The notes under the pieces: generated by a model
The model's input: only the letters and a program-made list of their open reading frames with translations
What the model was told of the DNA's origin: nothing
Databases searched by the model: none
Part shown: positions 52,742-63,178 of the stretch, one piece after another
How positions within the stretch are numbered: position 1 is the first letter of the stretch
Layout of the letters: every line of letters begins with the position of its first letter
Source of the DNA: Aulosira sp. FACHB-615
Lineage (GTDB): Bacteria > Cyanobacteriota > Cyanobacteriia > Cyanobacteriales > Nostocaceae
Direction of reading: 5' to 3'
Assembly: GCF_014698045.1 (NCBI RefSeq)
Contig: NZ_JACJSE010000016.1
Location: forward strand, 1-64,000
DNA: 64,000 bases
Position numbers and translations under genes: made by a program

Positions 52742-55700
52742 ATGTCTTTAAAACGCCAGCTAGTCAAGACTATCAAAATCATCTCCAAAAAACTTAGTAA
52801 GTACTCTTTATTCACAATAAAAAAACAGATTAATTGGCTGCTGCGGACTTTATTCCTCAGCAGGAGAAGACGAGAATCTGTAAATGCTGGTTTTGTGTTG
52901 CCAACAGTAGCTATGGTTGCACTGGTGGTTGTTTTATTGACTACCGCCATTTTATTTAGGTCTTTTGAAAGAGCTAAAAATGCTAGTAACGTGCGAGTTA
53001 ATGAAGTTGTGCTACAAGCTGCAACTCCCGCCTTGGAGCGTGCTAAAGCAAAACTTAATGCACTATTCACCGACCCTACATTACCAAGAGCAGTACCATC
53101 TGACGCAACCCTTTATAAAACCTTAGTGACTAAACTAAGTAACTACACATTAGGTGACGAAACTTCAGTAACATTAGGATATGACATAGATGGAGATAAA
53201 ACTATCGAAGCTCCCACTGATGGAGCTTTAGAATCTAAGGAAGTACTAGAAACAGCGTGGAAATTCCCTGTAGATACTGATAATGATGGTAAATTTGATA
53301 GCTTTACTCTCTATGGTGTTTACTTTCGTAATCCTGCTTACATCGGTAGTGATCCTGAGCGGAAACGTAGTCCTCTTGAGGCCAGAACTGCTCCAGTATT
53401 AGGGAAAGTGTGTGATTCTGGCAGCACTAGTGCAAGCTTAGTTGGTAGTTCTAGTTGGTATAAAGTCATCACTGGGGAATTGAAGAAGAGCTTTTTTATC
53501 TACGCCGCTACAGTTCCTATCACGGATATTAGTACTTTTGACACGACTATTCAGAGTAAATATAAAGCTTACAAAGGTAACTTGGGCTTTTCAGCTATAG
53601 AATTGCAACAAGATCGCAAACAACTACCACTGACTAACAATGCCGTAGTTTATGAAGATGATTTAGAAATTACACCAGGCCCTGCTTTAAATTTGAATGG
53701 ACGGATTTTTACTAATAGTAATTTCTTTAACAGACAAGCTACAGGTAGTGGTACTGGCCCTATTAAATTCTATCAAGTCAGCAGTGCAGAGTCTTGCTAC
53801 TACGATCGCGAAAATGGCAAAATAATTATTGGTGGTAACGTAGCGACAAATACTGCCATAGCTGAGAACTACGATAAAATCGACAGTAGCACCGTAGATT
53901 TATTCAAGGAAAATTCTACTCCTACCAATACAAAGCTAACAGTAGAAACAAATCAATCTACTAATAACTTACCCAACGAAGTTGCCTACAACAGCCAAGC
54001 TTACGCAGAACGCATTGATTTCTTGGTCAAAGCTCAATTCAGTCGGGATAAAGGTAATGATCCGCAGGTAGTCAAGGATAACGTCTATAATCGCATAACC
54101 AAAGACCCTGGCTTAGACACAGATAAAGTCAGAAAAGAAGAATTAGAAGTCTACTTCCGTCAGCGTACTAGGCGTGTGCCATTCAAGGAAGTTCCTTTTG
54201 GTACATCTGGACTCACTAAAACTGGTACTACTTTATATACATCTAGTGAAGTTCTACAAGGTGATAATGATTCGCTACGGCCGCTAGATGCTTGGGTATA
54301 CCCCACGGATACAAACACTCAGTTAACCATAGATAAATCCCAGTTACCAGCCACTGATCCAGAAACTGTTGACCAGAATCCTGTTACAGAAGTACTAATA
54401 GGCGATCGCATTCTTGTCGGTAACAACCTACCTGAATTGCGATGGAATAGCACTCGCCAGGAATTTGTTGGTGAAGATGTTACAGAAGAAATTTCTGGAG
54501 AAAAATGGAAACAAAAAGATGGTAAAACCGATAGCGACAAAACACGCACCCGTACAACCCGCGTCAGACAGTTAGCAGACCTTGGTGTTACAGGACGGGA
54601 CGGCTATTGGGAAACATCAGCTGCTAGTATTCGTGCTGATGCAGTAGATGTAGTTGGTGGTTTGCGAATAATTACAGGTGCAGGAGTATACAGCCCAGCA
54701 GGTTCTAATTTACCAGCACCGCCCACAGCTACTGATAATCCTAATACAACGGAAAAAGAAAACAACGCACCAGTTGTATGGCCTGATACCATGCCAATGG
54801 TAGTACCAGATCCTAGTGACCCCACCAATCCTAGCAAACAAACTCGTGGTCATTTGGTCATGCGTGCTACGGCAGTTTATCACTACAATAAAGACCCTTA
54901 CGATCCAAAAACTGGTGATAACTATCAAAAGCCAATTGCTTGCGTTAGTAGCTACTACAACCCTACAAATTTAACCACTGCAACAACTGATGGTTATGAC
55001 CCTAATGACGCAACTAAGATAGACAAATCTAATAATGGCTTTAGTTATGAGGTTTCTAAGACATCATCTGCCGATATTACCAGAGGGCTAACTACAGATG
55101 CCAATGGGTTATTTAGCACTTCTGCTACTGCTGCTGATGTAGCTAAAAAAACTGTTGGTTTGGCAGAACGCTTGAAGTATCAAGCTAACTTGGTATTCCC
55201 TAATGGACAATTTGTTAATCCCCTCTTGCGTCAGGCTTTGAAAAAAGCAACATCTAAACCCCTCAGCCTGTCAGAGCAAGCAGCCATTGATTCTACCATT
55301 TGTGCCTTAGAAATTGCTGATGGTACTCTTACGCGGAATGCAACTTTAGTTCCTAATGATGCGATTAAAGAAACAGCCTTTCTTGACGCTAGGCAAATCA
55401 AAAGCATAGATAAACTGACACCAGCAACGGGACAATATGACCTGGAAATGGAACAACGTCAGCCTTTAGAAATTCGTGCCACTAAAATTGATCTAGATAT
55501 ACTTCGTAAGCAAGCAATTACTGATACCTGGTCTGATGAATACCTGTTGCCTAATAGTGGCGTTATTTATGCTACCCGTGATGATGCTAAAGCCGATAGC
55601 AGCGATTCAAGTGCTAACGTCAGTGCCACCGACTATAAACTTGATCCCAACCGCCGCCCCAACGCCATTATGTTGGTTAATGGCGCAGATTTAAGTCGAA

Positions 55701-57430
55701 AAACAGATTACAGAGCAGAAGAAAAAGGCTTAATTCTCACTACAGATTTACCAGTTTATATTCAGGGTGAGTTTAATAAACACGAACACGAAGAATTTAC
55801 TGACTATACCCTGAGTTCTAGCGATTACTGGAGTAATTTTTATAAACGTAAATCAACGAATACCAACTTCGCTTGCCGTCCTAACGATCCGAGATTACCT
55901 AAATGTGATAAAGGTGAAAAATGGCGACCTGCTTCTGTTTTAGCTGACGCTGTTACTTTATTGTCAAGCAACTTTAAGGAAGGGTATCGCAGCGATGGTG
56001 ACTTTGATTTGAGAAACAACCGCACCGATACTAGTGATGCAGCCACAGTCAAAAACAATCGTCTGAAAAGTGGTTTTTGGGACAACAACTTTGTTACTTC
56101 CCGCAATTTCACAGATACTCTTTATTCAAGTAGTAATACTGCTGCTGGTGCTAACAGTTCCTACTTCAATAATTTCGTCACTCCTATTCAGCGCCGTGTT
56201 AACTTTCCAGAGTACGTCATGGAGATGTGTTTTAAGTTAGATGTTGCTGAATGTAGTGCAACTGATTGGTATATCGGTTTAGATGCAGATACAACTAAAA
56301 AATCTAGTGATGTAGTCGGTCAAGATGTTGGAAAACTAATAGCTGGAACAACCGCAAAAGCAGCAAAAATAATCGACCAGGGAAAATCAACAGAAAAAGA
56401 TTATACAAAATTTCCTCGTCGAGTTGCATTCAAACGAGATTCGAGTGGTAGGTTACTTGATGTAGATAACAACATAATCAATCCAACAGCAATTACTAAA
56501 CCTCCTGTCGCTTTAGGAATTGTATCAGGTAAAGTTGATGCTTCAGGATCTGTACCTAACGCAACAGATAATGCTCTCTGGTTTACAACTGTAGAGAAAA
56601 ATCAGAATGCCAACCCGCCACTATTAACGAGAAAGTACTACAACAAAGAAACTCGCCTATTCTACAGATTCGCAACTGGTGCTACATCAACTGATCAACC
56701 GATTTTAGAGCCAATTTTGCAAATCAACGTACCTAAAGCCACCCCTTCAGACGAAAAAGACTACGGCAAAATAACTGACTTAGGTACAGAAAGTGAGCGT
56801 GTCAAGAATACTAAGTGGTTGCCTAAAGCTACAGAAACTACATTTAACTTGGTAATTGCTGCTGGTGATACCCCAATTCGTGTTGGCAACACTACTAATC
56901 CTTACTATGAAATTAATGGAGGCTTACATAACTTTCCTCGCTTTTTAGAGAACTGGGATGACGTTAAAGCTAATATTCTTGGTTCATTTATCCAGTTTAA
57001 ACGTAGTATTTACGCTACGGCTCCTTTCCAAGTATTTGTAAGGCCATCTCCAAGCGGCAACGCTGTTGCCAACAGTTTATTTTCAGAACGTCAGAATAGC
57101 TACTATCACTCAGACAGTGCGGGTATAGGACTAGCACCTTATTACATGCCACCTTTACGTAACTGGGGTTTTGATGTAGGACTCTTATCACAAACTCCAG
57201 ACTTGTTTGCCCAACGCTTTGTAATTCCCACCACTGACCCACCAGATGAATACTATCGAGAAGTGTCACGGGATGATCCTTGGGTGCAAGCTCTGTTATG
57301 TGCAGTTCAGGACACAACGACAAAAGACGGATTCGGTACTGGATTTGAGATACAAATAGAATCCAGTAAGAAAAAGAGTACTAAATATGCTCTACCAAAA
57401 AATCAACGTCCTAGCCAGTGTCAAAATTAA
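52742..57430 (+). CDS. hpsA: hormogonium polysaccharide biosynthesis protein HpsA-like
   Basis: This 1562-aa protein opens the hps cluster. Residues 50-74 (GFVLPTVAMVALVVVLLTTA) form one membrane segment that looks like a pilin N-terminus but lacks the Glu at position 5 of the mature form, as in PilX-like proteins. The rest is a very large exported region rich in Asp, Asn, Ser and Thr with scattered Cys, without known enzyme motifs. In N. punctiforme hpsA is needed for hormogonium polysaccharide and gliding. It is followed by four pseudopilin genes and glycosyltransferases. The ATG at 52742 is the first in frame. Confidence 0.88.
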   Translation: MSLKRQLVKTIKIISKKLSKYSLFTIKKQINWLLRTLFLSRRRRESVNAGFVLPTVAMVALVVVLLTTAILFRSFERAKNASNVRVNEVVLQAATPALERAKAKLNALFTDPTLPRAVPSDATLYKTLVTKLSNYTLGDETSVTLGYDIDGDKTIEAPTDGALESKEVLETAWKFPVDTDNDGKFDSFTLYGVYFRNPAYIGSDPERKRSPLEARTAPVLGKVCDSGSTSASLVGSSSWYKVITGELKKSFFIYAATVPITDISTFDTTIQSKYKAYKGNLGFSAIELQQDRKQLPLTNNAVVYEDDLEITPGPALNLNGRIFTNSNFFNRQATGSGTGPIKFYQVSSAESCYYDRENGKIIIGGNVATNTAIAENYDKIDSSTVDLFKENSTPTNTKLTVETNQSTNNLPNEVAYNSQAYAERIDFLVKAQFSRDKGNDPQVVKDNVYNRITKDPGLDTDKVRKEELEVYFRQRTRRVPFKEVPFGTSGLTKTGTTLYTSSEVLQGDNDSLRPLDAWVYPTDTNTQLTIDKSQLPATDPETVDQNPVTEVLIGDRILVGNNLPELRWNSTRQEFVGEDVTEEISGEKWKQKDGKTDSDKTRTRTTRVRQLADLGVTGRDGYWETSAASIRADAVDVVGGLRIITGAGVYSPAGSNLPAPPTATDNPNTTEKENNAPVVWPDTMPMVVPDPSDPTNPSKQTRGHLVMRATAVYHYNKDPYDPKTGDNYQKPIACVSSYYNPTNLTTATTDGYDPNDATKIDKSNNGFSYEVSKTSSADITRGLTTDANGLFSTSATAADVAKKTVGLAERLKYQANLVFPNGQFVNPLLRQALKKATSKPLSLSEQAAIDSTICALEIADGTLTRNATLVPNDAIKETAFLDARQIKSIDKLTPATGQYDLEMEQRQPLEIRATKIDLDILRKQAITDTWSDEYLLPNSGVIYATRDDAKADSSDSSANVSATDYKLDPNRRPNAIMLVNGADLSRKTDYRAEEKGLILTTDLPVYIQGEFNKHEHEEFTDYTLSSSDYWSNFYKRKSTNTNFACRPNDPRLPKCDKGEKWRPASVLADAVTLLSSNFKEGYRSDGDFDLRNNRTDTSDAATVKNNRLKSGFWDNNFVTSRNFTDTLYSSSNTAAGANSSYFNNFVTPIQRRVNFPEYVMEMCFKLDVAECSATDWYIGLDADTTKKSSDVVGQDVGKLIAGTTAKAAKIIDQGKSTEKDYTKFPRRVAFKRDSSGRLLDVDNNIINPTAITKPPVALGIVSGKVDASGSVPNATDNALWFTTVEKNQNANPPLLTRKYYNKETRLFYRFATGATSTDQPILEPILQINVPKATPSDEKDYGKITDLGTESERVKNTKWLPKATETTFNLVIAAGDTPIRVGNTTNPYYEINGGLHNFPRFLENWDDVKANILGSFIQFKRSIYATAPFQVFVRPSPSGNAVANSLFSERQNSYYHSDSAGIGLAPYYMPPLRNWGFDVGLLSQTPDLFAQRFVIPTTDPPDEYYREVSRDDPWVQALLCAVQDTTTKDGFGTGFEIQIESSKKKSTKYALPKNQRPSQCQN

Positions 57431-57565
57431 ACCCGATTAAAAAGAATCGGTAGCAATTACTCTCCCAGCTTATTTGTAATAAATACACTGGGAGAGGACA
57501 AATTAAATAACTCAAAAGCAAATTTAATCATGAGTTGAAGTCAAAAATTAGCTGAATTGGTAACT

Positions 57566-58210
57566 ATGAAATCACATCAATTACTACGATTATTTACTTA
57601 TTCAGACGAGTCTGGTTTTACCATTATTGAATCACTAGTAGCTCTACTTGTAGCCGCAATTTTGTTAACTGCCATTGCACCAGTATTAGTTATGTCTACA
57701 GCGACTCGCCTACAAAGCAGACGTGTAGAACTAGCAACTCAAGCTGCAAAAACATACATAGATGGTGTTCAAGCTAGAACCATAGATCCTCCAGCAGAGA
57801 CAAATACAACACCATCTGGTGTTCCCACAGCAGGAAGCCTTACCTGTGATGCAAATAAATACTGTATTGTACCTGCAACACCAGCCAACAATTTATTTTG
57901 TATAGATGGCAATACTGATGGCAAATGTACGAGTGATAACAGCCGGGATTTTGTAATTCAAGCATTTCGTTATAACAAAGCAACAACCGATGCAACAGCA
58001 GGATATCAACTAGAAATAAGGGTTTACAGAGCAGATGGCTTTCGAGACAGTAGTGCTTTGGGAAAAAATGCCCCCAATAAGGTAACACAAAAGACAGTTG
58101 CAGAAGGATTAGGCGATCGCAAAGCACCATTACTAGAAATAACCACTGATGTTGTTACAGGGCAACCTTCATACAACAATTTATGTCTTCGCATTGGTGG
58201 TTGTAGTTAA
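57566..58210 (+). CDS. hpsB: pseudopilin HpsB
   Basis: The 214-aa protein has a type IV prepilin signature, DESG-FTIIESLVALLVAAILL, with Gly at the cleavage site and Glu at +5. After the N-terminal helix it has a small Cys-containing head (CDANKYC; LCLRIGGC). Such pseudopilins are cut by PilD and built into a secretion pilus, here thought to export hormogonium polysaccharide. The ATG at 57566 is preferred over a TTG at 57557. It lies 135 bp after hpsA. Confidence 0.85.
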   Translation: MKSHQLLRLFTYSDESGFTIIESLVALLVAAILLTAIAPVLVMSTATRLQSRRVELATQAAKTYIDGVQARTIDPPAETNTTPSGVPTAGSLTCDANKYCIVPATPANNLFCIDGNTDGKCTSDNSRDFVIQAFRYNKATTDATAGYQLEIRVYRADGFRDSSALGKNAPNKVTQKTVAEGLGDRKAPLLEITTDVVTGQPSYNNLCLRIGGCS

Positions 58211-58272
58211 AAATTCATGGTTCTAGATAAATTCCAGTAACCAAAATATTTTATTTCGGAGGTACCATTACA

Positions 58273-59235
58273 ATGAACGTATTGCAGTGGCTTTTAAAAA
58301 AACAATTCAATTATTTTTATAAACAATCAACAAATGATGGTTTTACATTAATTGAACTTTTAGTCGCTATGCTATTAGCAGTGTTAGTTATTACTCCTTT
58401 GATGGGGGTAATGATAAGTATGTTAGAAACAGATCGCAGAGAACAAGCTAAAGCAAACTCTGAGCAAGAAATTCAAGCCGCCACTGATTATATTGCACGC
58501 GATCTACAACAAGCTATTTACATTTATGATGCTACAGGAGTTGACGCTATTAAAAGTCAATTACCTACAGTCACAAATGGAATCCCTGTATTAGTATTTT
58601 GGAAACGTGAAATTTCCAAAGATGCGGTAGTTACAAAACTCAAAGACAAGACATTTTATGATGATGCTTTTGTTAACTCTTTAGTTGCTTACTATTTAAT
58701 TCAAGACAAGGCAAAGCCTTGGTCTAAGGCTGCTAGAATTGCTAGATTTCAGATTAAAGATGGTGTACTTAATAAAAATGGTAGCAAGTGTACTAAAGCT
58801 TATGATACAACTAGCATCTTTAGTCAATGTCCTGATGATGGATTTCAAGTATTAAATCTTTCTCAAAAAGATAAAACTTTAGCAGAAAAAATGAATAGTT
58901 GGACTAAAACATCACAAGCATATACCCAAAAACCTATAGTTTTGATAGATTTTGTTGATCAAAGTGCTACTACAAATAATAAGGAAGTACCAAGTGCAAG
59001 TTGTCCATCTAATATGGTAGTAGTTCCAACCGGTATAACAATGACAGGTTTTTATGCTTGTGTTACTTCTTTGACTGAAGAAAATCGCAGTATTGCTGAA
59101 ATTTACTTACGTGGAAATGCACTAGCTCGACTGACTGATGATGAAAGCAAAATAATTTACTCTAAGGCACAAAATGTTTATTTTCCCACAACTAAAATTC
59201 GTGTAGAAGGACGCAGTTTTATATTTAGTAAATAA
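58273..59235 (+). CDS. hpsC: pseudopilin HpsC
   Basis: The 320-aa protein has the prepilin motif NDG-FTLIELLVAMLLAVLVITPL and a long head of about 280 residues, larger than a normal pilin and in the range of PilW/GspJ-like minor pseudopilins. Cys residues at KCTKAY, QCPDD, SCPSN and YACVT could form disulfides. It follows hpsB by 62 bp with a GGAGGT ribosome site just upstream. Confidence 0.85.
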   Translation: MNVLQWLLKKQFNYFYKQSTNDGFTLIELLVAMLLAVLVITPLMGVMISMLETDRREQAKANSEQEIQAATDYIARDLQQAIYIYDATGVDAIKSQLPTVTNGIPVLVFWKREISKDAVVTKLKDKTFYDDAFVNSLVAYYLIQDKAKPWSKAARIARFQIKDGVLNKNGSKCTKAYDTTSIFSQCPDDGFQVLNLSQKDKTLAEKMNSWTKTSQAYTQKPIVLIDFVDQSATTNNKEVPSASCPSNMVVVPTGITMTGFYACVTSLTEENRSIAEIYLRGNALARLTDDESKIIYSKAQNVYFPTTKIRVEGRSFIFSK

Positions 59236-59271
59236 ATATCTAATTTCTGTAAAATTCTGTAATTTTGAACT

Positions 59272-59976
59272 ATGAAAAGCAAGAAAAATACCGATGTTTT
59301 AATGTCAAACCTAGGCTTTTCCCTGGCACATGAATTTATCCAAATCAAAAAACTTAACTATAACCATAATGAAGCAACTACAAGTGATGATGGTTTTTCA
59401 CTTATAGAAATAATCGTAGTCTTTCTAATGATTGGTATTTTAGCAGCGATCGCCCTTCCTAGCTGGTTTAGTTTTGTTAACCGACAGCAGGTAAATAAAG
59501 CCAATGATGCTGTTTTAGCAGCAATACAAGAAGCACAGCAACAAGCTAAACAGAAAAAACTAAGTTACAGTGTCAGCTTTCAGAAAAATAGCACAACCAA
59601 AGTTATAGAAGTTGCTATTTATCGCACGAAAAAAGATGATGGTACTGATTTCAAGTCTAGTGAAATTGCATGGAAGCCTTTATTAGCAGAATTAAATGTT
59701 GCTTCTAATAAATTTTTACTTGGTTCAAATCTTACTAGTGAAAACACTGCTGGTTCTTCCGTCTCATATAGTTTAACTGCACCTACAAAAATTACCTTTG
59801 ACTATATGGGGACTTTGACTTTACCTACAAACTTTGGTACACCACCAACAGGTTCTACAGAACCACCCGGATTAAAAATTGTCGTTGCTGCATCTAACAA
59901 TACTATAAAGCGATGTGTGATAGTAAAAAGCATTTTAGGCTCAACTCTCAAAGTCAGAGATAGTGAGTGTAATTAA
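59272..59976 (+). CDS. hpsD: pseudopilin HpsD
   Basis: The 234-aa protein has a prepilin signature DDG-FSLIEIIVVFLMIGILAAI and a GspH-like mature length of about 190 residues, ending with a Cys pair (KRCVIVKS ... DSECN). The 40-residue leader before the cleavage Gly is unusually long; the internal Met at residue 11 may be the real start. It is similar in plan to the pseudopilin at 63179 (both end RCVxV...ILG). Confidence 0.82.
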   Translation: MKSKKNTDVLMSNLGFSLAHEFIQIKKLNYNHNEATTSDDGFSLIEIIVVFLMIGILAAIALPSWFSFVNRQQVNKANDAVLAAIQEAQQQAKQKKLSYSVSFQKNSTTKVIEVAIYRTKKDDGTDFKSSEIAWKPLLAELNVASNKFLLGSNLTSENTAGSSVSYSLTAPTKITFDYMGTLTLPTNFGTPPTGSTEPPGLKIVVAASNNTIKRCVIVKSILGSTLKVRDSECN

Positions 59977-60101
59977 AATTTAGCAAAAAAATCCATAAAA
60001 ATACGGTACATATAACTACGTTTTGATAGCAAAATTGTAATATCAGGTACAGATTACCGAGTTTAAATCTTACCTGTTTAGCAATTGATTAATTAAAATA
60101 A

Positions 60102-60126
60102 ACAACACTCTATTTAGGAGTGTTGT
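60102..60126 (+). terminator. hairpin between hpsD and hpsE
   Basis: ACAACACTC and GAGTGTTGT form a perfect 9-bp stem with a 7-nt loop, 125 bp after hpsD. It is followed by ACATACATTTTATT, a weak T-rich tail. It could reduce, rather than stop, transcription into the glycosyltransferase genes. Confidence 0.6.
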
Positions 60127-60186
60127 ACATACATTTTATTCTTCACATTTTTAAAGTAGAATCTCAAAAAAAACAACCATCAAGAC

Positions 60187-61152
60187 ATGACTAAAAGCCT
60201 AGATTTTACCGTTGCTATTCCAACTTACAATGGAGCAGTTCGCCTACCTGAACTACTAGAAAGACTGCGAAATCAACAACATACTGAAAATATCACTTGG
60301 GAAATTATTGTTGTAGACAATAACAGTACAGATAATACTGCCGAAGTTGTTCAAAGTTATCAAGCAAATTGGCGATATCCCTATCCTTTAAAGTATGTAT
60401 TTGAAGCCAAACAAGGAGCAGCTTACGCACGAAAACGTGGAGTAGCAGAAGCTTCAGGTAAATTGATAGGGTTTCTTGATGACGATAACTACCCGCTATT
60501 AAATTGGGTAGCAGAGGCTTATACTTTTGCTCAAAAATACCCCCAAGCTGGAGCTTATGGTAGTCAAATTCATCCAGATTGGGAAACAGAACCATCAGAA
60601 GATTTTCAAAGACGTATTGCTCCTTTTTTAGCAATTACAGAACGTGGAGATGTACCTTTACTCTACGAACCTAAAAAGAAATTATTACCTCCCTCTGCGG
60701 GACTAGTTGTGAGGCGACAAGCTTGGTTAGAAAGCGTACCACAAAAAACCATATTAACTGGTAGAACCCCTGGTAATATGCTCACTAGTGAAGATTTAGA
60801 AGTACTATGTTACATCCAAAAGGCAGGATGGGAAGTTTGGTATCACCCCAGTATGGAAATTTATCATCAAATACCAAATTCTAGATTGCAAAAAGATTAT
60901 TTACTTCCTTTTTTTGCAGGAATTGGACTTAGCCGCTACGTTACTAGAATGATTAACATACAACCTGCACATAAACCAATTGTACTTCTGATTTATATGC
61001 TAAATGACTTACGCAAAATTATAGCTCACTTGCTTAGACATGGCACAAAAATCAAAATTGATTTAGTGGTAGCTTGTGAAATGGAATTATTCATAAGTAG
61101 TTTTATTAGTCCATTTTATTTATTTAATGAAGGTTATTTTAACTCTAAATAA
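60187..61152 (+). CDS. hpsE: GT2 glycosyltransferase HpsE
   Basis: The 321-aa enzyme is a GT-A family 2 glycosyltransferase. VAIPTYNGAVRLPELLERL opens the nucleotide-binding domain, VVDNNSTDNT follows, and the metal-binding DDD is at 98-100 (FLDDDNYP). The ELEVLCYIQKAGWEVWYHPSM region is the acceptor side (read from EDLEVLCY). Its close paralogue is the next gene, five bases on. In the hps cluster it should add sugars to the hormogonium polysaccharide. Confidence 0.82.
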   Translation: MTKSLDFTVAIPTYNGAVRLPELLERLRNQQHTENITWEIIVVDNNSTDNTAEVVQSYQANWRYPYPLKYVFEAKQGAAYARKRGVAEASGKLIGFLDDDNYPLLNWVAEAYTFAQKYPQAGAYGSQIHPDWETEPSEDFQRRIAPFLAITERGDVPLLYEPKKKLLPPSAGLVVRRQAWLESVPQKTILTGRTPGNMLTSEDLEVLCYIQKAGWEVWYHPSMEIYHQIPNSRLQKDYLLPFFAGIGLSRYVTRMINIQPAHKPIVLLIYMLNDLRKIIAHLLRHGTKIKIDLVVACEMELFISSFISPFYLFNEGYFNSK

Positions 61153-61157
61153 TTATT

Positions 61158-62153
61158 ATGAATGAGATATTGAAAAATAACTATGATATTACTGTAGCTA
61201 TTCCTACATACAATGGAGCTAGTCGATTACCTAAACTTCTAGATTTGCTTTTGACTCAAGTAAATGTAGAGAATCTACAATGGGAAATTATTATTATTGA
61301 TAATAATAGTTCAGACAATACTGAATTTATAATTCGGGACTATCAAAAGCTTTTTAGCCATAAGGTGCCAGTAAAATACTTTTTAGAAACTCAGCAAGGT
61401 GCTGCGTTTGCAAGATTAAGAGCAATATACGAGGCCAAAAGTGAGCTAGTAGCTTTTTTAGATGACGATAATTTACCCGATCTTAATTGGTTAGCAGAAG
61501 CTTATGCTTTTGGAGATATATATCCTCAAGCTGGCGCTTGGAGTGGTCAAATTCATGGTAATTATGAAGTAAAACCACCAGAAAATTTTGAAAAAATTCA
61601 AGGTTTTCTTGCTATCAGAGAACACGGAAGTGAAGCACATCAATTTGAACCAGATAAGTTAAGGCTACCACCTGCGGCAGCACTTGTTGTCCGCAAACAA
61701 GTGTGGCGTGATTATGTTCCGCAGAAACCGTCATTGACTGGAAAATTACCTGGTGTATTTGTTCAAGGAGATGATTATGAACCATTGCTTTACATACACC
61801 GAGGTGGTTGGCAAATTTGGTATAACCCCAACATGCACACTTATCACCAAATTCCTCGCTGGCGATTTGAGAAGAGTTATTTGTTAAATTTGGCTCGTGG
61901 TTGCGGTTTGTGTATTTTCCAACTCCGGTTAATCAATGCTAAAAATTGGCAAAAACCAATGATTTTATGCAAAACTGTTTTGGGAAATTTGCGGCGAATT
62001 TTAAATCATCTGATTAAGTATAGAAGAGGTTTAAGCAGTAATTTGATTGCACTTTTTGAAATAGAGTTTTATTGGGCTAGTATGATGAGTCCTTTATATG
62101 CTTTACGATGCTATTTGTCTAATAAATTTGTAGATAATTTAGATAAATTATGA
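61158..62153 (+). CDS. hpsF: GT2 glycosyltransferase, HpsE paralogue (HpsF position)
   Basis: The 331-aa protein is a paralogue of the preceding enzyme: VAIPTYNGASRLPKLLDLL, IIDNNSSDNTEF, FLDDDNLPDLNWLAEAY and EPLLYIHRGGWQIWYNPNM line up with it. The pair arose by duplication and has diverged well below half identity in the C-terminal part. Its stop overlaps the next start (ATGA), showing translational coupling. The symbol rests on gene order in N. punctiforme. Confidence 0.75.
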   Translation: MNEILKNNYDITVAIPTYNGASRLPKLLDLLLTQVNVENLQWEIIIIDNNSSDNTEFIIRDYQKLFSHKVPVKYFLETQQGAAFARLRAIYEAKSELVAFLDDDNLPDLNWLAEAYAFGDIYPQAGAWSGQIHGNYEVKPPENFEKIQGFLAIREHGSEAHQFEPDKLRLPPAAALVVRKQVWRDYVPQKPSLTGKLPGVFVQGDDYEPLLYIHRGGWQIWYNPNMHTYHQIPRWRFEKSYLLNLARGCGLCIFQLRLINAKNWQKPMILCKTVLGNLRRILNHLIKYRRGLSSNLIALFEIEFYWASMMSPLYALRCYLSNKFVDNLDKL

Positions 62154-63121
62154 CTAATGTCATTCAAAATATTCCCAAAATTTCTGTAATTATTCCAACT
62201 TATAACAGCGAAAGAACTATTAAAACAACTATAGATTCTGTATTGAGCCAGAGTTTTACAGATTTTGAGTTGATTGTCATTAATGATGGTTCGACAGATT
62301 CAACTTTAGATATTGTTTCACAAATTCAAGACTCACGCCTTAAGGTATTTTCTTTTGAGAATGCTGGTGGTAATGTCAGCCGCAACCGAGGACTACAGAA
62401 AGCAGTTGGAGAATTTATTAGTTTCTTAGATGCGGATGATGTTTGGACATCTGATAAGTTGGTAAGTCAGTTAGAGGCTTTGCAAGATAATATTGATGCG
62501 AAGGTTGCTTATAGCTGGACTGATTATATAGATGAAAATGGTAAATTTTTAGTTTCTGGAAGTCATATTACTGTTAATGGTGATGTGTATGAGAGATTGT
62601 TAGTAAGTAACTTTTTAGAAAATGGTTCTAATCCATTAATTTATAGAGAAGCTTTAATTGAATTAGGCGGTTTTGATGAATCACTAAGTGCTGCTCAAGA
62701 TTGGGATATGTGGTTGCGGTTAGCTGCTAGATATTCTTTTGTTTGTGTCCCGAAAGTGCAAATTTTGTATAGAGTCAGTGCTAATTCGTTATCTTCTAAT
62801 TTAGTTAGACAAGAAAAGGCTTGTTTATATGTCTTAGAAGGTGCATATCATACTAGAGAATTAGTAAATAAAAATGTTTGGAATTTAAGCCTAACTAACC
62901 TTTATAAATATCTAGTATGTAAATCTCTCCAAGAACCATTTAATCGAAAAAAAGGAATATTGGCTGCTAGGTTCTTATACTTATTTTTTATTTACGATAC
63001 TGCAAGATTAAAGCGAGTTAATTTTACGTTTAAGTTACTACTTAAAATTGCTATAATAGTTATTCTACCAACAAAAATATCAACAAAAATACTTAACAAA
63101 ATCATAATGAAAACTGCATAG
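62150..63121 (+). CDS. hpsG: GT2 glycosyltransferase (HpsG position)
   Basis: The 323-aa protein is a GT2 enzyme of another subgroup: VIIPTYNSERTIKTTIDSVL, VINDGSTDSTLDIV and the DxD motif in FLDADDVW. The C-terminus is hydrophobic and basic (FLYLFFIYDTARLKRV), so it may sit at the membrane. It overlaps the previous gene by four bases. It should add a different sugar to the same polysaccharide; symbol from gene order. Confidence 0.75.
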   Translation: MTNVIQNIPKISVIIPTYNSERTIKTTIDSVLSQSFTDFELIVINDGSTDSTLDIVSQIQDSRLKVFSFENAGGNVSRNRGLQKAVGEFISFLDADDVWTSDKLVSQLEALQDNIDAKVAYSWTDYIDENGKFLVSGSHITVNGDVYERLLVSNFLENGSNPLIYREALIELGGFDESLSAAQDWDMWLRLAARYSFVCVPKVQILYRVSANSLSSNLVRQEKACLYVLEGAYHTRELVNKNVWNLSLTNLYKYLVCKSLQEPFNRKKGILAARFLYLFFIYDTARLKRVNFTFKLLLKIAIIVILPTKISTKILNKIIMKTA

Positions 63122-63178
63122 CTTTTGGAAATTAAACTTGGTACGTGATCATTAAATTAATTGTAGAAGTATTTTCAG

